From Bacillota bacterium (GTDB lineage: Bacteria > Bacillota > Clostridia > Saccharofermentanales > UBA5734), in assembly GCA_023438965.1 (NCBI GenBank), contig JAEXPB010000209.1, positions 1 to 6,296 on the forward strand: a stretch of DNA of 6,296 nucleotides, in the 5' to 3' direction. The notes under the pieces are model-generated. The model did no database searches and had not been told where the DNA came from. It saw nothing but the letters and a program-made list of their open reading frames with translations. Positions 1-4,926 of this stretch are shown here, in pieces (the first letter of the stretch is position 1; each line of letters begins with the position of its first letter). The translations under genes were made by a program, and so were the position numbers.

Positions 1-1
1 G

Positions 2-376
2 ATCTTCCACCGGGTGGTGGCCGGATTTGTCATTCAGGGCGGCGATCCGTCCGGCGACGGCACGGGCGGCCCCGGCTACACCATCAAGGGCGAATTCGCC
101 AAGAACGGCGTGTCCAACAAGCTGAAGCATACCCGCGGCGTCGTGTCGATGGCCCGGCGTTCGGACGACAAGAATTCGGCCGGTTCGCAATTCTTTATCT
201 GCCTGGATAATCTGGAAGACTTGAACGGCGACTATGCCGCGTTCGGACAGGTTGTTGAAGGAATGGAAACCGTTGATCTGATCGCCGCGGCGGCTGTCGG
301 CAATACGACGACCAACAAGCCCAAATCCCGCCAGATTATGCAGGAAGTGTTCTTCGTCACGCCACCGGCGGGCTGA
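2..376 (+). CDS. Cyclophilin-type peptidyl-prolyl cis-trans isomerase, 3' part (5' end outside window)
   Basis: The reading frame is open from base 2 to a TGA at 374-376 and gives 124 residues with no start, so the gene begins upstream of the window. It catalyses cis-trans isomerisation of Xaa-Pro bonds in proteins. The cyclophilin core is clear: FHRVVAGFVIQGGDP at fragment residues 2-16 holds the catalytic Arg (residue 4) and the Phe and Gln of the active site, followed by GTGGPGY, then SMAR and GSQFFI, and a C-terminal AAFGQVVEGMETV. At the place of human CypA Trp121 there is an Asp (LEDLNG), and bacterial cyclophilins commonly lack that Trp. No signal peptide can be judged because the N terminus is missing. 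The gene converges on the DtxR-family gene with only 7 bp between the stop codons; a 5-bp GCGGG/CCCGC stem spans this junction but has no T-tract. The family assignment is very safe; the cellular location is open. Confidence 0.95.
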   Translation: MFHRVVAGFVIQGGDPSGDGTGGPGYTIKGEFAKNGVSNKLKHTRGVVSMARRSDDKNSAGSQFFICLDNLEDLNGDYAAFGQVVEGMETVDLIAAAAVGNTTTNKPKSRQIMQEVFFVTPPAG

Positions 377-383
377 CCCGCGG

Positions 384-776
384 CTAATCGGTCTGGTCCA
401 GGACTTTGCCCAGATAATCCAGCCACCGGTCGCGCGTCCGGTCGCTGATGACATGCTCCATCCGGCAGGCATCCTGTTCGGCGGTCGCTTCGTCAATGGA
501 CAGGATCTCCACTAGGAATCGTTTCAGCATTGCATGCCGGCGCAGGATATCGACGGCCTGCTGGCGTCCCTGGCTGGTCAAATAGATCTGGCCATAATGG
601 GCCTGCTCGATCAGACCGGCATCACGCAGAATGCCCATCGCTTTGTTGACGCTTGCCTTGGAAACATGCAAATGCTGCGCAATATCGACAGACCGGACAG
701 CATCGGTTTTGCCGATCAGTTCTAAAATCGTTTCCAGATAGTCTTCACTGGACGGTGTCAGCTTCTTCGCGCTCAT
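384..776 (-). CDS. DtxR/MntR-family metal-dependent transcriptional repressor
   Basis: This 130-residue protein is a metal-sensing DNA-binding repressor, normally a dimer that binds operators of Mn or Fe uptake genes when loaded with metal. Residues 8-70 form the winged helix (EDYLETILEL, then SVDIAQHLHVSKASVNKAM as the helix-turn-helix, then YGQIYLTSQG as the wing). Residues 71-125 are the dimerisation and metal-binding part. Aligning by eye to B. subtilis MntR, the ligand positions are Asp12, Glu15, His81, Cys104, Glu107 and His108. The Cys sits where MntR has Glu99 and DtxR has Cys102, so the site mixes MntR-like and DtxR-like ligands and the metal cannot be predicted. There is no C-terminal SH3-like domain as in DtxR. 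The ATG at 774-776 follows AGGGGG at 8 nt spacing. It is a single-gene unit with no transporter gene visible here. Family certain, metal unknown. Confidence 0.93.
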   Translation of the reverse strand: MSAKKLTPSSEDYLETILELIGKTDAVRSVDIAQHLHVSKASVNKAMGILRDAGLIEQAHYGQIYLTSQGRQQAVDILRRHAMLKRFLVEILSIDEATAEQDACRMEHVISDRTRDRWLDYLGKVLDQTD

Positions 777-809
777 GGTCGGATCCCCCTGCTGTCGGGA
801 AGTTGTGGC

Positions 810-829
810 AAATGATTCCTTTCATTTTA
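810..829 (-). promoter_or_regulatory. Candidate promoter -10 and overlapping palindromic operator of the DtxR-family gene
   Basis: On the minus strand TAAAAT (+ strand 824-829) is a good -10, about 50 nt before the start codon; no convincing -35 lies upstream. A perfect inverted repeat AAATGA-N6-TCATTT (810-827) overlaps this -10 and the expected transcription start. DtxR-family proteins often repress their own gene from such a position, so autoregulation is a reasonable inference. The repeat does not match a published MntR or DtxR box that I can recall. Confidence 0.4.
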
Positions 830-906
830 CCATAAAATCGGTTGATTTGGCCACCAGCGATAAGTGCCGCCGTACTTCGTGGATTATGCGCGCTGGCTTG
901 CCGGCC

Positions 907-929
907 AAAAAAAAACGCCCGGGCGGGCG
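907..929 (-). terminator. Rho-independent terminator of the 84-residue protein gene
   Basis: Read on the minus strand, CGCCC-GCCC-GGGCG forms a 5-bp GC-only stem with a 4-nt loop, followed directly by nine T residues (907-915). It begins 6 nt after the stop codon of the gene at 936-1190, so that gene is probably transcribed alone and not with the DtxR-family gene further downstream. Confidence 0.85.
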
Positions 930-935
930 ATCCAG

Positions 936-1190
936 TCAATGACCGGCGAAGCGTCCAAGCCGGTTCTTTTGCAGGAAGCTGATAATTCGGGCGCAGTCCT
1001 CCGGTATCTCGCATTCAATTTGAAAATCGAGTGTCTCGGCAACCGATAAGATGGTTGAAAAGCCCACCAGCGCGGAAAGCATGCTGTTGGCCACCAGACG
1101 GTCACCTTCTTGGGTGACAAACGCGACCTGACCCTGGCATTCATTGATCAAGGCGGCAAATTCATCCGTGACGGAATGCTGTGCTGTCAT
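936..1190 (-). CDS. Small protein of unknown function, 84 residues (weak HPr-like resemblance)
   Basis: I do not recognise this gene with certainty. The start is well set: GGAGG lies 5 nt before the ATG at 1188-1190, whereas the open frame that extends upstream has no such site. The protein is acidic, with no signal peptide or TM segment, so it is probably cytosolic. The pattern (an N-terminal helix, a strand QVAFVTQEG, then RLVANSMLSALVGFS, a strand TLDFQIECE and a final helix DCARIISFLQKN) resembles the HPr-like fold, where a V-x-x-x-S-[IM] stretch follows the second strand. The region that carries the phospho-His in HPr (GIHARPA) is absent, so it could not be a normal PTS phosphocarrier. 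The spacing after the Ser also differs from HPr by several residues, so the resemblance is only a suggestion. It has its own promoter and terminator. Confidence 0.75.
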   Translation of the reverse strand: MTAQHSVTDEFAALINECQGQVAFVTQEGDRLVANSMLSALVGFSTILSVAETLDFQIECEIPEDCARIISFLQKNRLGRFAGH

Positions 1191-1246
1191 AGGAGCCTCC
1201 TTCAAATCGCTTGTCCCCCCTTCCAGGCGAAATTGATCCAAAACCT

Positions 1247-1275
1247 TTGCGTTTTTTATTGCCCTATTGTACACT
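1247..1275 (+). promoter_or_regulatory. Candidate promoter of the two-TM protein / HAD phosphatase unit
   Basis: TTGCGT (1247-1252) and TACACT (1270-1275) are 17 nt apart. A competing match is TTGCCC (1259-1264) with TATAAA (1283-1288) at 18 nt. Either would start transcription at about 1282-1295, downstream of the ATG at 1277. This argues against that ATG as the start of the next gene. Confidence 0.4.
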
Positions 1276-1294
1276 AATGGATTATAAAGGTCGA
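1266..1294 (-). promoter_or_regulatory. Candidate promoter of the 84-residue protein gene
   Basis: On the minus strand TCGACC (1289-1294) and TACAAT (1266-1271) are separated by 17 nt, giving a predicted 5' UTR of about 70 nt before the ATG at 1190. A second AT-rich match, TATAAT at 1281-1286, has no good -35. Confidence 0.45.
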
Positions 1295-1393
1295 TACAGC
1301 GCCGCTGAATTCTACCACTTACACAAGAACTGGCGCCCATTTACGGTAGAATGGCCAAGAATTCGCGGTTACCGGCCTGGGAGGGATAATCTT

Positions 1394-1807
1394 TTGCTTT
1401 TTTTTCTGCTCAACTTGCTCCTCAGCCTGATCATCTCCGGCGCACTGCTGGCCGGCCTGGTGAAAAGTCTCCAGATCAACTGGGAACGCCGGAACCGGCG
1501 GCCGATCAGTTATCTGACGCCGGTTCTCCTGACAGCCGCCTTCATCAGCTTGACGGCGTTTTTGACCGCGCCGCGACTGCTGGATACCGTCACCCTGGTC
1601 ACCCATGCTTATGCCATCGAGGAAATCAGCCTGCAACAGGATGATATCCGGTGGAGCACCTTCAATAATGGCGGCCGCCGCTTTTTTTTCAACCAATGGC
1701 AGTTCAAGCCTGAAGCGGACACCATCTACCGGATTACCTTCACGCCGCGCAGCCGCTATGTGGTCGATATGACCGAAGTGGCCGAACCGGCCGGTACGAA
1801 ACCATGA
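1394..1807 (+). CDS. Small membrane protein of unknown function, two predicted TM helices
   Basis: I do not recognise the family. From the TTG at 1394 it has 137 residues: a first hydrophobic helix at about 1-24, a positively charged loop (INWERRNRRP), a second helix at about 39-60, then about 75 hydrophilic residues rich in aromatic and beta-type sequence (for example RRFFFNQWQFKP and YRITFTPRSRYVV). By the positive-inside rule the loop is cytoplasmic and the tail lies outside the membrane. The start is uncertain. The frame is open from 1211 and an ATG stands at 1277, but it has no ribosome binding site, lies at the predicted -10, and the codons up to 1393 include several that are rare elsewhere here (CGA, AGA, AGG, TTA). 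The TTG at 1394 follows GGGAGGG at 9 nt. The stop overlaps the next start as ATGA (1804-1807), so it is probably translationally coupled to the HAD gene. Confidence 0.65.
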   Translation: MLFFLLNLLLSLIISGALLAGLVKSLQINWERRNRRPISYLTPVLLTAAFISLTAFLTAPRLLDTVTLVTHAYAIEEISLQQDDIRWSTFNNGGRRFFFNQWQFKPEADTIYRITFTPRSRYVVDMTEVAEPAGTKP

Positions 1808-2688
1808 CCGCGGGACGATTCCCGCCGGTGCCGGCCCATGGCTGGCGGCTGGTGGTCAGTGACCTGGACGGCACCCTGCTCAATGAGCATGGCCGGTTAA
1901 CCCCGGAGAACATCGCGGCAGTCGAATCCCTGGCGGAACATGGCATCGGCTTCACGATCGCGACCGGCCGCCTGGATGTGATGGCCCGAGCTTTCATCAA
2001 CCAGCTGGATGTCCGCCTGCCGGTCATATCCTGCAATGGCGCGGCCATCCGGGATGGCCGGACCGGTGAATTCATCTACAAAAAAATCCTGCCGACCGCT
2101 GACCTGCTGGAACTGGTAGACTGGCTGGCCGAACACAAGCTGGATTACCTCTGCTACACGCCCGCCGAAGTCTATTATCCGGCGGGAAGCCGGCGCATCG
2201 AGAATTTCCACCGCTACAACCAGATTGCCCGGGAAACCGGAACCGAGCCGGTGCCGCTGGTCTTGCTGACCGACGACCGCCGGCAGCTTCGGCAGACCGA
2301 ATTCATCAAAACCCTGGCCATTCTGAACCAGCCGGATGAACACCAGGCCATGCAGGCCTTCCTGCAGGACCATCCAAGTCTGACTGGCGTCCTGTCCTGG
2401 TCCGATGCCCTGGACATCACTGCCGCCGGCAGCAGCAAGGGACTGGGGTTGACCCGGCTGGCCGACTATCTGGGCATCGGTCTGGAAGAAATCGCCGCCT
2501 TTGGCGACAATGATAATGACGTTTCGCTGCTGACCGCGGCCGGACTGGGCATTGCCATGGCCAACGCGTCGGAAGCGGCCATTGCCGCAAGCCAGCTGAT
2601 GACGGACAGCCACTGTGCGTCCGGTGTGGCGGCCGGTTTCCGGAAATATATCCTGCCGGGAGCGCCAAACCAACCGCGCCAAAAATGA
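1804..2688 (+). CDS. HAD-superfamily hydrolase, Cof-type (subclass IIB) phosphatase
   Basis: This 294-residue protein has all four HAD motifs in order: motif I VVSDLDGTLL with nucleophile Asp20 and acid/base Asp22, motif II ATGR with Thr54, motif III SSKG with Lys212, and motif IV GDNDND at 234-239 with the Mg-binding Asp residues. The C2B cap lies between motifs II and III (about 80-200), as in Cof/YwpJ-like enzymes that dephosphorylate sugar phosphates, FMN, PLP and similar small molecules. The true substrate cannot be read from the sequence. It is cytosolic: there is no signal peptide, although about 14 residues precede the first strand. The ATG overlaps the stop of the upstream membrane protein gene and has no clear ribosome binding site of its own, which fits coupled translation. 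Length and motifs are normal for the family. Confidence 0.95.
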   Translation: MTAGRFPPVPAHGWRLVVSDLDGTLLNEHGRLTPENIAAVESLAEHGIGFTIATGRLDVMARAFINQLDVRLPVISCNGAAIRDGRTGEFIYKKILPTADLLELVDWLAEHKLDYLCYTPAEVYYPAGSRRIENFHRYNQIARETGTEPVPLVLLTDDRRQLRQTEFIKTLAILNQPDEHQAMQAFLQDHPSLTGVLSWSDALDITAAGSSKGLGLTRLADYLGIGLEEIAAFGDNDNDVSLLTAAGLGIAMANASEAAIAASQLMTDSHCASGVAAGFRKYILPGAPNQPRQK

Positions 2689-2726
2689 TCGCCTGAACAG
2701 CTCGATTTTCGGATCCATCCTATATC

Positions 2727-2742
2727 CGGCCGGCTCCGGCCG
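2727..2742. other. Short GC-only inverted repeat between the HAD and Spo0A-like genes
   Basis: CGGCCG-GCTC-CGGCCG can form a 6-bp stem with a 4-nt loop. There is no T-tract on either side, so it is not a standard terminator. I see no convincing promoter in the 113-bp gap, so readthrough from the HAD gene is plausible. Confidence 0.3.
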
Positions 2743-2787
2743 TGGCATGATAAGAATGCCCGCCGCGCAGCGCCGGAGGCAGGAAGG

Positions 2788-2805
2788 ATGGCTGATTCGG
2801 CATGA
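2788..2805 (+). CDS. Possible five-codon leader ORF overlapping the Spo0A-like start
   Basis: ATG GCT GAT TCG GCA TGA encodes MADSA and ends in a TGA that shares its first bases with the next ATG (ATGA at 2802-2805). GGAGG at 2775-2779 is 8 nt before this ATG, ideal spacing, while it is 22 nt before the ATG at 2802. This suggests that ribosomes load here and re-initiate at 2802. It may be a translational coupling device rather than a functional peptide, or the product of an undetected sequence error. Confidence 0.35.
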   Translation: MADSA

Positions 2806-3479
2806 CAGAACCTTTACCTTACCGGTATGTACCGGAGAAAATCGGCTTTTACATTGCTGCCAGCGAACAGGACATTCTGGCCCAGGTCAACCGCCTGATG
2901 ATGCGCAGCGGGCTGGTCGGCATCATGGATACCGCCGGACGTCTGCAGTACATTCTTGATGGTCGCCGCGGCACACCGTTTGTCGTGAAGCGGATCATTG
3001 AAACTACCGACCGGGTCATCAAGGAACAGACAGAACAGGCCAATCCGTTGCTGGCCAGTCTCAGCCCGTCAGCCGATCTGGTCCTGGCGGCGCATGATAT
3101 CGCCCAGGAATTGAAAGGCTACCATTACCTGCGCTTCATTCTGCTGCTGGTCGGCCTGGATGAAACACGCCTGCGCCCGATCAGTAAAAACCTCTATCCG
3201 GCAGCCGCCGCCCATTTCCGGGTTGGCATCAGCCAGATCGAGCGGGATATCCGCTATGCGCTGCATAAAACAGACCTTTACCAGCTTGGGCTGACCACGG
3301 CGGCAGCGATCTGCCGGCTATACAGCGAGATGATGCGTTTGGCTGAAGATCTCCTGAATAAAGAAACACCCCCTGCCGGAATTTCACCCGGCAGGGGGCA
3401 GTATTGGAATGGTGGCGAATCCACAACTGGCCTGATTGTAGCGGACCAGGCGGGAACGACCTTGGACGGAGGTGTCTGA
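2802..3479 (+). CDS. Spo0A C-terminal-domain DNA-binding protein without a recognisable receiver domain
   Basis: Residues 98-158 of this 225-residue protein match the Spo0A effector (DNA-binding) domain: GYHYLR at 106-111, then ISKNLYPAAAAHF at 127-139, then the recognition helix region SQIERDIRYAL at 144-154 with the conserved S, ER, I and R positions. B. subtilis Spo0A has GYLYLR, LYP and VERAIRHAI in the same order. The first 90 residues are too short for, and do not show, the acidic pocket, phospho-Asp, Thr and Lys of a response-regulator receiver; they include GLVGIMDTAGRLQYILDGRRG. It is therefore likely a DNA-binding regulator not controlled by a classical phosphorelay. The ATG at 2802 is the first start after an in-frame stop at 2793-2795. 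The last 36 residues (after NKETP) look unstructured, and their codons coincide with a terminator hairpin for the opposite strand. Targets unknown. Confidence 0.85.
   Translation: MTEPLPYRYVPEKIGFYIAASEQDILAQVNRLMMRSGLVGIMDTAGRLQYILDGRRGTPFVVKRIIETTDRVIKEQTEQANPLLASLSPSADLVLAAHDIAQELKGYHYLRFILLLVGLDETRLRPISKNLYPAAAAHFRVGISQIERDIRYALHKTDLYQLGLTTAAAICRLYSEMMRLAEDLLNKETPPAGISPGRGQYWNGGESTTGLIVADQAGTTLDGGV
3356..3398 (-). terminator. Probable terminator of HU, inside the 3' end of the Spo0A-like gene
   Basis: CCCCCTGCCGG (3369-3379) and CCGGCAGGGGG (3388-3398) form a perfect 11-bp stem with an 8-nt loop. On the minus strand it is followed by the T-rich run TGTTTCTTTATTC, whereas nothing T-rich follows on the plus strand. 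It therefore points to termination of the HU transcript, about 85 nt after the HU stop codon. Confidence 0.65.
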
Positions 3480-3483
3480 CAGA

Positions 3484-3759
3484 TCAGCCGTTAACTTTGT
3501 CTTTCAGACCCTTGCCAGCCTTGAAGACCGGAGCTTTGGACGCGGGAATCTTGATCTCTTCCTTGGTGCTGGGATTCCGTCCTTTGCGGGCAGCGCGCTT
3601 GCGAACCTCAAAAGTACCAAAACCGACAAGAACGACTTTCTCATCATTGGTCAGAGCATCTGTGATGGTATCGAGCACCGCATTGATGGCGCCTTCACTA
3701 TCTTTCTTGCTCAGCTTTGTTGCTTTGGCAACGGCATCGATCAGATCTGTCTTATTCAT
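3484..3759 (-). CDS. hup: DNA-binding protein HU
   Basis: This 91-residue nucleoid protein is full length for HU. It binds DNA without strong sequence preference as a dimer, bending it with two beta arms. The N-terminal helices carry [11 protein letters not shown] and [37 protein letters not shown] enters the arm; the tip has RNP at 61-63 with the intercalating Pro63; [20 protein letters not shown] is the C-terminal part. AAAGGAGG lies 8 nt before the ATG at 3757-3759, and a strong promoter lies just upstream. The TGA is 4 bp from the stop of the convergent Spo0A-like gene, with which its 3' untranslated region must overlap. The family is certain; HU versus a paralogue cannot be told apart from one copy. 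Confidence 0.97.
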   Translation of the reverse strand: MNKTDLIDAVAKATKLSKKDSEGAINAVLDTITDALTNDEKVVLVGFGTFEVRKRAARKGRNPSTKEEIKIPASKAPVFKAGKGLKDKVNG

Positions 3760-3794
3760 GAATTCTGCCTCCTTTGGGAGTTATTTCAAGGCAT

Positions 3795-3823
3795 ATTATG
3801 ATACCAATCTGGAATCTGGTCAA
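3795..3823 (-). promoter_or_regulatory. Sigma-A-like promoter of HU
   Basis: On the minus strand TTGACC (3818-3823) and CATAAT (3795-3800) are exactly 17 nt apart, each matching 5 of 6 consensus bases. The predicted start is near 3788, about 29 nt before the HU ATG. This fits the strong constitutive expression usual for HU. Confidence 0.75.
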
Positions 3824-3982
3824 GAGATAACCGCGCAAAAACCCGGAAGAACCGCTAAATTTACAGGTTTGACGCTTTTGGGGCTGTTCGCGGCAACATT
3901 TTGTCGGTATGGATATCAACGATGTTTCATTACGCCAACAACTGCCGGCGGTTTCTGACCGCCAACCTGGCCGGTTGCCTGG

Positions 3983-4690
3983 TCAGGATTCGGCGGTCTC
4001 CTCAGCGGCCAATTCGCTGGCCGCATTCTGACGATGCCGATACCACAGAAGCGTCAGGACAACCAACACGCCAAAAGCCGCATTAGGCAGCAGAAATTCC
4101 CATGACAGTGGATTGAAAAACGAGGTGCCGGAAAGCGTAATGGTGACGGCTTTGGGCAGGGCACCGAGCAGGGATGGCCAAAGGTAGGGCCTCAGCTGCA
4201 TGTCGTCCGAAGAGCCAAGCAGCAGGCTGGTCACGTTATTGGGCGGTCCCGGCAGAAAACGCAGCAGAAAAATAGTCAGCGGGTTGCTTTGCAAATGCTT
4301 GTCTGACAGCCGATGAATGCGGTCGCTATGGGAAACCAGGAAATTGGTCAGCCGCCGGACCTGCCGCCGGCCAAAGCGGCGGCCCATATAGTAGTTGATG
4401 ACAAACTCGCCGGTAATCCCCAGAATGACGACAACCAACGCCATGCCGGTCGGAAAAAGCAAGCCGGCCAACAGATAGAGCAGGGCTGAGGGCATCAGGA
4501 CCATGGTCAGCGCCTTAATCGCGAAGAGCAGGCCTAGCAGCAGCAGACAAAGTGAAGGATCCGGTTTGAGCCTCTCGAACCAGGCCAGATCAACAGACTG
4601 CAGAATCTGGCCAACCAGAATGGCCGAAAGCAGCATGACCGCCGCGCTGCACCATTTCAGCCCAAGGTATTGATGTCTCTGCTCTTTCAC
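3983..4690 (-). CDS. TVP38/TMEM64-family (VTT domain) membrane protein
   Basis: From the GTG at 4690 the protein has 235 residues with about six hydrophobic segments (roughly 9-28, 45-65, 70-94, 138-159, 171-191 and 202-217). The VTT domain, related to the DedA family, is recognised from LMPSALLYLLAGLLFPTG and from the second half LLRFLPGPPNNVTSLLLG followed by LLGALPKAVTITLSGT. Members sit in the cytoplasmic membrane; lipid scrambling or transport has been proposed for the superfamily, and the substrate here is unknown. A GTG at 4702 opens the same frame four codons earlier, but AGGTGG stands 8 nt before the GTG at 4690, which I prefer. The C-terminal tail is acidic (LAAEETAES). No clear terminator follows before the HU promoter, so some readthrough into HU is possible. 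Confidence 0.9.
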   Translation of the reverse strand: MKEQRHQYLGLKWCSAAVMLLSAILVGQILQSVDLAWFERLKPDPSLCLLLLGLLFAIKALTMVLMPSALLYLLAGLLFPTGMALVVVILGITGEFVINYYMGRRFGRRQVRRLTNFLVSHSDRIHRLSDKHLQSNPLTIFLLRFLPGPPNNVTSLLLGSSDDMQLRPYLWPSLLGALPKAVTITLSGTSFFNPLSWEFLLPNAAFGVLVVLTLLWYRHRQNAASELAAEETAES

Positions 4691-4720
4691 GTCTTTCACC
4701 ACCTGCCCGACTTGTTAACA

Positions 4721-4729
4721 ATTCTATCA
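4721..4729 (-). promoter_or_regulatory. Extended -10 promoter of the TVP38-family gene
   Basis: The minus strand reads TGATAGAAT, a TGn extension plus a 5-of-6 match to TATAAT, without a good -35. The predicted 5' UTR is about 25 nt. Confidence 0.45.
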
Positions 4730-4732
4730 CAA

Positions 4733-4756
4733 TTTGACCGGCCTGGTCCGGTAAAA
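4733..4756. promoter_or_regulatory. Imperfect palindrome in the -35 region of the TVP38-family gene
   Basis: TTTGACCGG-CCTGGT-CCGGTAAAA is an inverted repeat of nine positions with one mismatch and a 6-bp spacer. It occupies the expected -35 region of the minus-strand promoter and could be an operator. No regulator can be named. Confidence 0.3.
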
Positions 4757-4795
4757 TGGCTCAATGAATAAGAATCTGCGCAAAATCATCAGCGC

Positions 4796-4839
4796 GGGCC
4801 GGCCGCTGCATCCCGGGCCGGCCGCTGCATCCCGGGCCG
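4796..4839. repeat. 19-bp tandem repeat, two copies plus a partial third
   Basis: GGGCCGGCCGCTGCATCCC occurs identically at 4796-4814 and 4815-4833, followed by six matching bases of a third copy (4834-4839). Each unit contains the palindrome GGCCGGCC, so the copies can also pair with each other. It lies in the divergent intergenic region, outside any gene I accept. Confidence 0.95.
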
Positions 4840-4866
4840 ACCCTCAGACCGACTGGCGGGATCATC

Positions 4867-4895
4867 TTGTGCATCACCGGCCAATCACGTAAAAT
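4867..4895 (+). promoter_or_regulatory. Promoter of the glycosyltransferase gene
   Basis: TTGTGC (4867-4872) and TAAAAT (4890-4895) are 17 nt apart, with a predicted start near 4902 and a 5' UTR of about 25 nt. It rules out the TTG at 4867 as the gene start, since that codon is part of the -35. Confidence 0.6.
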
Positions 4896-4926
4896 AATCG
4901 GAGTAAGACAAGGGAAGGCGACTGCT

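Noticed and set aside
854..896. Nested inverted repeats (CCAGCG...CGCTGG around AAGTGC...GTACTT) as a structured RNA
   Set aside because: The arms are short and widely spaced, with a mismatch-rich middle; chance pairing in GC-rich DNA is as likely.
1897..2748. Long minus-strand open frame of 283 residues
   Set aside because: It lies antisense to the HAD phosphatase, which has all its motifs. Its translation is low-complexity Q/G/R-rich sequence with no family features and has no ribosome binding site.
3404..3958. Plus-strand open frame of 184 residues
   Set aside because: It covers HU in antisense together with its promoter; HU is unmistakable on the other strand.
3947..3963. Hairpin GGCGGT-TTCTG-ACCGCC as terminator of the VTT gene
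   Set aside because: The 6-bp stem is not followed by a T-tract on the minus strand, so it does not qualify as a rho-independent terminator.
3909..4031. Possible 40-codon plus-strand gene starting at the ATG at 3909
   Set aside because: No ribosome binding site, no promoter, and its second half overlaps the VTT gene in antisense.
4796..4839. CRISPR-like array
   Set aside because: The units are directly adjacent without spacers and no cas gene is present; it is a simple tandem repeat.
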